Shown one piece after another: positions 57,925 through 64,000 of a DNA stretch of 64,000 bases (position 1 is its first letter; every line of letters starts with the position of its first letter). The position numbers were made by a program, and so were the translations under genes. The notes below the pieces were generated by a model. The model saw nothing but the letters and a program-made list of their open reading frames with translations, ran no database searches and was not told the origin of the DNA. Source of the stretch: Aselliscus stoliczkanus (Eukaryota > Chordata > Mammalia > Chiroptera > Hipposideridae); assembly GCA_033961575.1 (NCBI GenBank), contig CM066729.1, positions 99,265,001-99,329,000 of the forward strand, given 5' to 3'.

Positions 57925-58085
57925 GTCAAATTTTATTGGAAACATGGCCACACTTCTTCATTTACACATTACCTATGACTGCTTTTGCACTACAATGAAA
58001 GTGTTGAGTGTTTGCAACAGAGACTGTAGCTGGTAAATCCTAAAATAGTTACTATATAATCTTTTACAAAAAAAATCTACCACCT
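57925..58085 (-). mobile_element. hAT-Charlie-type element
   Basis: TTTTATTGGAAACATGGCCA, TTCATTTACACATTACCTA, TGACTGCTTTTGCACTACAA, GTTTGCAACAGAGACTGTA and CCTAAAATAGTTACTATATA, then CTTTTACAAAAAAAA, match in order the reverse complement of the mammalian hAT family also seen as a deletion at 21,042. Confidence 0.75.
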
Positions 58086-58184
58086 CTATTATAGACTCTC
58101 CTGATCTTTTGACAGAGGAAAATCCTGGCCACTCACGAAATGATTTACAAGTCTTCTAGTCTACTCTAATCTCTCCTTCCAGCA

Positions 58185-58740
58185 GATAGATTTCCCTTTC
58201 AAATGCAAATCTCATTATACAAAAGCCTTGAAAAGTCTTCTCATTGTTTTTTACCAAAAAGATCAACATGGCCTAGTTAAGTCTCACTTTCTGTGGTTAC
58301 AGACTTCCTCTGTAGGCTTTTTAGCACTTTCACAGCTCCCCGGATCTCAACCACAGATGCCTACTCTCAGTTCTTTAGGGCCTCAGGCTCCCTTCCACAT
58401 GGAAATCCACTTCCATTCCTTACCTGCCCTTTGCCTAATTTAGTCCCATTTAGGCCTTGTTTTTAGCTCAAATCTCACTTCTTTAGGGAAATCTTACCAG
58501 ACCCTCCATCTCTAACAGGTTAGCTGGGCCCCTCTCCTAAGATCAGAATTTTCCTCCTTTACTGTACTTATTATAGTTTACTAGTATTTGTTAGATTATT
58601 TGACTAATATTGTTCTCCATTAAGTTATCAGTTTCATGAAGGCAGGGGTTATGTTTGTTTTGCTCATCCCTTAGGGCCTGACATTTTAGGTACTCAGTGA
58701 ACAGTTATGAAACTAGTTGATGAACGAATATTAACAAGGC
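58185..58740 (+). mobile_element. L2 LINE 3' portion
   Basis: AAATGCAAATCTCATTATAC, ATGGCCTAGTTAAGTCTC, AGGGCCTCAGGCTCCCTTCC, TTTAGCTCAAATCTCACTTC, GAAATCTTACCAGACCCTCC, CTGTACTTATTATAG, TTCATGAAGGCAGGGGTTAT and GTACTCAGTGAACAGTTATG follow the L2 3' end. It is old, with no intact ORF. Confidence 0.8.
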
Positions 58741-60089
58741 TTTGTATGTATGTTTACCTCTACCCCCAACCATTGGAGGGCAATTGGGTCAGTTACACAC
58801 ATTTTTAAATACGATTTGATGTATAACATTTTAAACTAATAACTTTTTCAATACATCTTTCCTTTAAAAATAGTGTTGTCAGGTGAAAATAAAATATATA
58901 AATAAATAAAACAGAATGACTTGTGAAATTGAATTTAAGATTAATGGCAAACTATTCTTTTAATATAGGTGTATTCTATGCAAAAGAATAGTCTCAATAC
59001 TGAGAAAACAACTATTTGTTGTTTATTTGAAATTAAAACTTAGCAGGGCATGCTGTAATCTGGAAACCCTACTTTAAAGAGATCTCTAACGAAAAGTAAA
59101 CTCAATTTGGCTATTGAGGTTCTAACTAGGCATTTACATAAATAGGTTATACAATTATCAAAGAAGGTGCCTAATAGAAATGAAAGTATATAACATTTTA
59201 AAATAATATTGCTTGCCTATGGAATTGAAAAGGCTGTCATCTCAGAAATAAGAAAATCACCAGAATTAAAAACAAATAAACCACCAACAGCCTAATCTAA
59301 TCAGGGAAAAAAAAAAAAAAAAGGCAAGCCAACAATATTCAGATAAAAAGATTTTATTTAGCACCTAGCTCTGAGTCCCTATGAAAATCTCTGGATTCTT
59401 CAGAAAATATAAAATGTGGAGAAATAAAATACAAAGAGAGAAGGCGAGCCTAGGATATAGGTACAGCCATCAGTTAGGGTTTGTGAACGTAAACACCGCT
59501 TTCTTCTTAGAATATATGTTTAGCTTAAAATGAAAGCTCATAGCAGATCACAGGTCACAGTTTTACGTCTGTAACTTAAAAACCCAAAGACCCCTAGCAT
59601 TCCTAGTGCTTATATGAGACTTGCACTAAGCTACCACAAAGGAATTTACTGATAAAATACAGATACTTGTCATTATCTGTACAAGCTCAAGGCAACATAT
59701 TTATTAGTTAATAATAACACATTCTGACACAGTGCATTGATTTTAATTACCTAGTCCTAGAAGGATATATTTTTACCTACTCACCATTCTCTCCATTTCA
59801 AAAAATCAAAATGAGTGATCAATATATGTTTGTTTAGTCCAAACTCAATTTCTACACGTGTCAAATTCATGGCTCCTTATGAGCAAAACAAGTATGTCTA
59901 GACCTTCTACATTTTGGTGGGGTTTAATTACTTTCTAAGTGGAAACTGGGGGGTTTCATTCCAAGCAATGCTGGGAACATAGGAGAGACATAGTAATTTA
60001 ATTTCTGCCCTTAGCACCTATGCACCTTCCTATTTCTGCATTAAGGGCTGAATTAAGAAAACTATATTTAAAATGCTTTCTTGAGTAGT
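58741..60089. other. Unique AT-rich DNA
   Basis: No gene or named repeat recognised; an A-run lies at 59,309-59,325. Confidence 0.4.
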
Positions 60090-60620
60090 CTGTAGTTGTC
60101 TTCTCCACACCGTCTGTCCTGGTGGGCCAACCCGCCCTCACTCCCTTAAACTCTCACAGGTAATGGTGTTCTTTAGCAATCCTTGATTCCAGAAGGCTCA
60201 CTGGGAAGGGATGATTGCATGTCCTCTGGAAGGCCACATTTGAGGTCTCTACATCAGCATAAGTAAATTCCATTTTTCCAAAACAGTTGCTTTCTGCCAG
60301 AAAGGACAGACACCCACATTCATCTGTTTTCTGCATTTTATTGTTATGCTATGAGACTCTGAAATAATCTCTCTTTTTTGAATCTCACTTGATCACACTC
60401 CAACCACAGCGTGTAATAGTTCCCAGTCCTCTAAGCTGACATAAAAATGCATTTTCCATTTCTGTTCACATCCCTGCTTGCTAGCCTCGGCAGACTTTCC
60501 CAGGTGCTTTGGCTTTTGCAGTTCAATGAACGTGTCCCCGAGAAGCAAATAAAACCCAGTTTGTTTGTTTCTTTCTTCCTTTTGCATCTTTTCTCAAGAA
60601 CATTTGATTCCTATTTAGAT
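60090..60620. promoter_or_regulatory. Candidate conserved noncoding element
   Basis: Non-repetitive, balanced composition, with retained CpGs in GCCTCGGCAGACTTTCCC, AACGTGTCCCCGAGAAGC and ACCACAGCGTGTAATAG. Frames on both strands overlap and show no domain. Inferred from composition only. Confidence 0.3.
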
Positions 60621-61239
60621 GTTTGTGCATTGCTTTTTATTCAAGATGGGGCAGGAAGTCAGGGTAAAAAAGAACACCAATCATCGCACATGAGAAAAAC
60701 AATTTTGTTTCCATATATTTTCAGCTAGAGAAGAAAACAAAACAGAATAAAATGGAACAACTAAAAGAACGGAGCACAAAAACATACTCAGCAACAGTTT
60801 TTCTTACAATGATTTTTGCATGTCGTTCAGGCTTACTGTAAGAATTTACCTCACTTAAAGGTTATTTATGCAATAAGTTGTTCAGCTTGAATATGGCAAG
60901 CTATTCTGAATAAAGACTTTAAGCAACAGTAATACAGTTTTATGGAACTGTTTTTTTATTTTTATTATTTTACTGAAATGATATTTTAGAAATCTATTTT
61001 TCTAAGACATTGTTATCTAGATACATAATCCCAGTATACAACAATAAATGCTAATGATTTAAATTTTGTGTGTCTTATTTAGAAATAAAGCATAGCATAC
61101 ATAAATGCATGTGTATATATACACATAATTATTTATATCTTAACATAACATGAACTTTTTTAATGCTGACATCTATTGTACAAAGATCAAAAATAAAACC
61201 ACAGGCTTACAAATATCGCCTTATTTTGTTTTCATGTTG

Positions 61240-61610
61240 TTATAGGTGGAATTGTGTCTTAGCCCCCAGTACTTCAACATGTGACCATATATCAAAATAG
61301 GTTTGTAGCAGAGACAATTAATTAAGATGAGATCATACTGGAGGAGGGTGGGCTCGTAATAGAATATGATCACTATCCTTATGAAAAAATGTGAAGATAA
61401 AGGAAAGATTGCCATGTGAGGATGGAAGCAAGGATTTGGAGTTACACAGCTGTAAACCAAGGAACAACAACATTGGAAGCTATCACCGTAAGCTGGAAGA
61501 GGCAAGGAAGGATCCTACCCAAAGACTTAGAGGGAGTACGGCCCTGCTAAAACCTTGATTTCAGGCTTCTAGACTCTAGAATTATTTGCACAGCATATAT
61601 TTCTGTTTGT
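61240..61610 (+). mobile_element. ERVL-MaLR-type LTR, truncated by L1 insertion
   Basis: GGTGGAATTGTGTCTTAGCC, CCCAGTACTTCAACATGTGA, ATTAAGATGAGATCATACTG, GAGGAGGGTGGGCTCG, TCACTATCCTTATGAAAAA, AAACCTTGATTTCAGGCTTC and TAGACTCTAGAATTATTTGC match in order an old mammalian LTR of the MST/MLT group. The expected 3' end is missing because the L1 derivative begins at 61,611. No retroviral gene. Confidence 0.7.
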
Positions 61611-61611
61611 T

Positions 61612-62392
61612 TTTTTTTATTAGTTTCAGGTGTACAACATAATGCAATAGTTATACTCTTTACCCCCCAAAGTGAAAACCCCCCTCCCCCACTTCGCCAC
61701 CCCACTCCCCCCCCATATCATACATATCCATCACAACTCCCCTGACTCCCCTCCACAGCATACTCTACATCCTGTGACCATGCACATATTCAGTTGCAGT
61801 TGGCATACAATACTATACAACATCAGCTTCAGGTATAAAGTGCAGTGATCAAGCCTCTACTCCATCCATGAAGTGGTCTCCCTAACAAGACATGTGACTA
61901 TCTGACACGCCACAAAATTTTTACAACATTATTATATTCCCCGAACTGTGTTTCATATCCCTGTGGCAATATTGTAGTTGTCTATTTATGCTGTCTAATC
62001 CCTTCCCCTTCCCCCGCATCCCCACCCCACTCCCAACTAGCAACCCTCAGTTTTTCCTCTACATCTACGAGTCTGTTTACTTTGATCCTTCACTCAGCTC
62101 TTCAGACTCCACACACAAGTGAGATCACATGATACCTGTCCTTCTCCGACCGACTTATTTCTCGCAACATAATAGTCTCTTCACAACATTATCGATTACA
62201 TTCCCAGAACTGCCCCCATATCCCTGCGGCAACATTGTAGTCCCACATACACTGTCCAAAACCTTCCCCCTCTCCCTCTTCCCCACTCCCTCCCAGCCAG
62301 CAATCATCAGTTTTTCCTTTATATCTGCTTGATATGACTTCAATCTTCTTAAATTGTCTCTCTGGGTTAGCTTGTTTATCCCTTTCTTTTGT
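61612..62392 (-). repeat. 3' UTR of the L1 derivative, with repeated modules
   Basis: The stretch 62,051-62,310 repeats, diverged, in the next part toward the tail. TTTTTCCTTTATATCTGC at 62,311 and TTTTTCCTCTACATCTACG at 62,051 mark equivalent points 260 bp apart. Related landmarks (ATTATATTCCCCGAACTG versus TTACATTCCCAGAACTG, and ATATCCCTGYGGCAA-type text) recur in order. The L1-end motif AGTTTCAGGT appears near the tail (61,623), and a related GCTTCAGGT is near 61,828. The minus strand is G-rich, as in L1 3' UTRs. Confidence 0.75.
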
Positions 62393-63265
62393 TTAAAAAA
62401 GCCCTTTTAACATTTCTTGCAATGCTGGCTTGGTGGTAATGAATTCCTTAAGCTTATTCTTTTCTGAGAAGCTCTTTATTTCTCCTTCAATTTTAATTGA
62501 TAGCCGTGCTGGGTAGAGCAATCTTGGTTGTAGGCCGTTATTTTGTGTCACTTTGAATATCTCCTGCCACTCCCTTCTGGCCTGCAGAGTTTCTGTAGAC
62601 AAGTCAGCTGTTAGTCTAACAGGAGTTCCTTTGTATGTAAACTGCTGTCTTTCTCGTGCAGCCTCTAGGATTCTGTCTCTGTCTTTAACCTTTGCCATTT
62701 TAACTAGGATGTGTCTTGGTGTGGACCTGTTTGGGTTCAGCTTGTTTGGAACCCTCTGCAGTTCCTGGGCATGTATGTTGATTTCCTTCACCAGGGTAGG
62801 GAAGTTTTCAGTCATTATTTTTTCAAATACATTTTCAACCCCTTGCTTCTTCTCTTCTCCTTCTGGTATCCCTATGATTTGAAGGTGGTTGCGCTTCACC
62901 TTGTCCCATAGGGCTCTTAAACTATTTTCATTGTTTTTTATTCTTTGGTCTTTTTGCTGTGCCAACTGGGTGAGTTCTGCTATTTTATCTTCCAGATCGC
63001 TGATCCGCTCCTCTGCTTCATCTACTCTACTGGTGATTCCTTCGAGTGTGTTCTTCATTTCAGTTATTGTATTCTTTAGTTCTAACAGGTTGTTTTTTAT
63101 GGTTTTCCTATCCTTCTTTATGTCCTTGCTAAGTTCCTTAAATATTCTTATCATCAGTGTTGTAAACTCTGTCTCTGAAAGGATGGATCCCTCTGTTTCA
63201 TTTGGTTCCATTTCTGGAGGTTTCTTCTGATCTTTTACTTGTGACATGTTTCTTTGTTTCCCCAT
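62393..63265 (-). CDS. LINE-1 ORF1 protein (RNA-binding chaperone), intact
   Basis: 290 codons without a stop. L1 ORF1p trimerises, coats the element RNA in cytoplasmic particles and has nucleic-acid chaperone activity. Residues about 40-125 form a heptad-rich coiled coil (ITEMKNTLEGITSRVDEAEE and onward). Residues about 126-215 fit the RRM, starting at NHLQIIGIPEGEE. Residues about 216-290 are the C-terminal domain, with STETLQARREW, YPARLS and EGEIKSF motifs and an end of LQEMLKGLF. The human protein is 338 residues; this one is shorter mainly at the N-terminus. I chose the ATG at 63,265 because MGKQRN fits the usual L1 ORF1 start; an upstream in-frame ATG at 63,343 would add 26 residues that read like leader sequence. 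Sequence shows ORF1p identity; activity is not shown. Confidence 0.95.
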   Translation of the reverse strand: MGKQRNMSQVKDQKKPPEMEPNETEGSILSETEFTTLMIRIFKELSKDIKKDRKTIKNNLLELKNTITEMKNTLEGITSRVDEAEERISDLEDKIAELTQLAQQKDQRIKNNENSLRALWDKVKRNHLQIIGIPEGEEKKQGVENVFEKIMTENFPTLVKEINIHAQELQRVPNKLNPNRSTPRHILVKMAKVKDRDRILEAARERQQFTYKGTPVRLTADLSTETLQARREWQEIFKVTQNNGLQPRLLYPARLSIKIEGEIKSFSEKNKLKEFITTKPALQEMLKGLF

Positions 63266-64000
63266 TCTGGCTGTCGCTCTGGGATTACTTTGATGTATTA
63301 GATATATCACCAGGAGAGCCCTGGCTGGATGACGCAGGCACACAGCTCACAGCCCAACACTCCCAGGAAAACTCCCAGTCTCAGCCTGTCCCAATCAGCC
63401 GCTCGCAGATCAGGCCAAGTAGCCCGACAACCAATCACCAGCCTGGCAACTCTGTAAGCGGAGTGCAGAGAGCGGGGACTCGAGGCGGCTTGTGCACTCC
63501 CGGTCTCAGTGAGCAGCCTGTTGGAGCCGGAGGGCACCCGCCCTTCGTTTCCCTGGCCACGCAGTATAAGCCGGGCAGAGGGTGGGGATCCAACGCCGCA
63601 GTTGCAAGCGCGCACCCACACACGTACTTCTGTACCAATTCCACCCGACCAATTAGGTCTCGGGCCTGATCCTTCGTGGGAGGGCCCAAGCCCGACAAAA
63701 TGGCACCCTCCCTACACCACTCGCGTGCCAGCTCCACACCAAGGGAACAATAGTTCAAAAACCTCCAGCCTTTGCACCAAAGGTGCTCAGCTCAGTCCGT
63801 CCCTGCAGGCTCCTGGGTCCGGCTCACACAGCCACTCCCTCCACCAGGAACCAGGCAAGTGCTCACCGGTGAGCAAGCCCGGGCACCGGCCCCACTGATT
63901 CTCCAGCCGCTCTTAGCCTCACCGAGCTGAGCAAAAAGAGTCCTCACTAATTTACTGCCGGCTATCTTAGAACTTCTCTTCCCGGTAAAGGAACCCTAGG
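63266..64000 (-). promoter_or_regulatory. CpG-rich 5' leader/promoter of the L1 derivative
   Basis: The only strongly GC- and CpG-rich block of the window, directly upstream of ORF1. L1 5' UTRs hold an internal pol II promoter. On the L1 sense strand a YY1-like AAGATAGCCGG lies near 63,960-63,970, close to where primate L1s have their YY1 site at the very start. A perfect CAAAATGGC lies on the opposite strand at 63,696-63,704. Antisense frames of 155 and 129 codons cross it. The promoter role is by analogy. Confidence 0.65.

Larger units (their letters stand above)
61611..64000 (-). mobile_element. LINE-1 derivative with ORF1 but no ORF2 (half-L1-like)
   Basis: On the minus strand the element runs from a CpG-rich leader at the right edge, through an intact ORF1 (63,265-62,393), straight into a G-rich 3' UTR of about 780 bp, to CACCTGAAACTAATAAAAAA at 61,611. 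Nothing resembling endonuclease or reverse transcriptase is present between ORF1 and the 3' UTR. HAL1 elements known from several mammals have this structure and depend on ORF2 protein from complete L1s. Retained CpGs and an unbroken ORF1 point to a recent insertion. The 5' end may lie at or just beyond the window edge. The alternative is a private deletion in this one copy. Confidence 0.8.

Noticed and set aside
62889..63230. 113-codon plus-strand frame opposite L1 ORF1
   Set aside because: It is the antisense of the coiled-coil coding region; hydrophobic content is a by-product of charged codons on the other strand.

Overview
The window is vertebrate nuclear DNA, AT-rich, intergenic or deep-intronic, and made largely of mammalian interspersed repeats (MIR, L2, MER5A, Tigger, ERVL-MaLR LTRs, LINE-1). 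Its lineage-specific SINEs have tRNA-like heads starting GGCCGGCC, with A-box- and B-box-like motifs. Such heads are typical of bats, and the element at 49,556 resembles the SINEs of horseshoe-bat relatives. A bat, probably from the rhinolophoid/yinpterochiropteran side, is therefore the best guess. Mammal is secure; bat is probable; no species is claimed. I found no exon of a functional host protein gene, no tRNA, rRNA or snRNA gene, and no CRISPR array.

Layout. 1-5 kb: unique AT-rich DNA, a CA microsatellite, a Tigger remnant, and a nested pair of SINEs. 5-15 kb: three long (about 420-480 bp) SINEs, two palindromic mariner MITEs, L2 relics (one still showing a reverse-transcriptase trace), and a 108-bp tandem duplication. 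15-23 kb: mostly unique, with enhancer-like stretches (notably 19.6-20.1 kb), an old L1 relic and a mariner derivative. 23-28 kb: an old L1 3' end split by a TA microsatellite and a mariner derivative, an L1 3' end inserted in a MIR-like stretch, and a MaLR LTR carrying a SINE. 28-46 kb: largely unique, with simple repeats, a third mariner derivative, two long SINEs, MER5A, MIRs and several candidate conserved noncoding elements. 46-54 kb: SINEs, a Tigger remnant and purine/pyrimidine tracts. 54-58 kb: an RPL23A processed pseudogene, a possible LTR and a sixth long SINE. 58-61.6 kb: an L2, an enhancer-like stretch and a MaLR LTR.

The most notable object is at the right edge (61,611-64,000, minus strand). 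It is a young-looking LINE-1 derivative with a CpG-rich 5' leader, an intact 290-codon ORF1, no ORF2, and a modular repeated 3' UTR. This is the architecture of a half-L1 (HAL1) element, which would depend on L1 ORF2 protein from elsewhere. A second notable object is the long SINE family. Its copies end in AATAAA followed by TCTTT and an A-tail, the layout of T+ SINEs, whose pol III transcripts can be polyadenylated. The mobile elements are the only genes here with a clear mechanism; the host sequence appears to be gene-desert DNA with a few possible regulatory islands.
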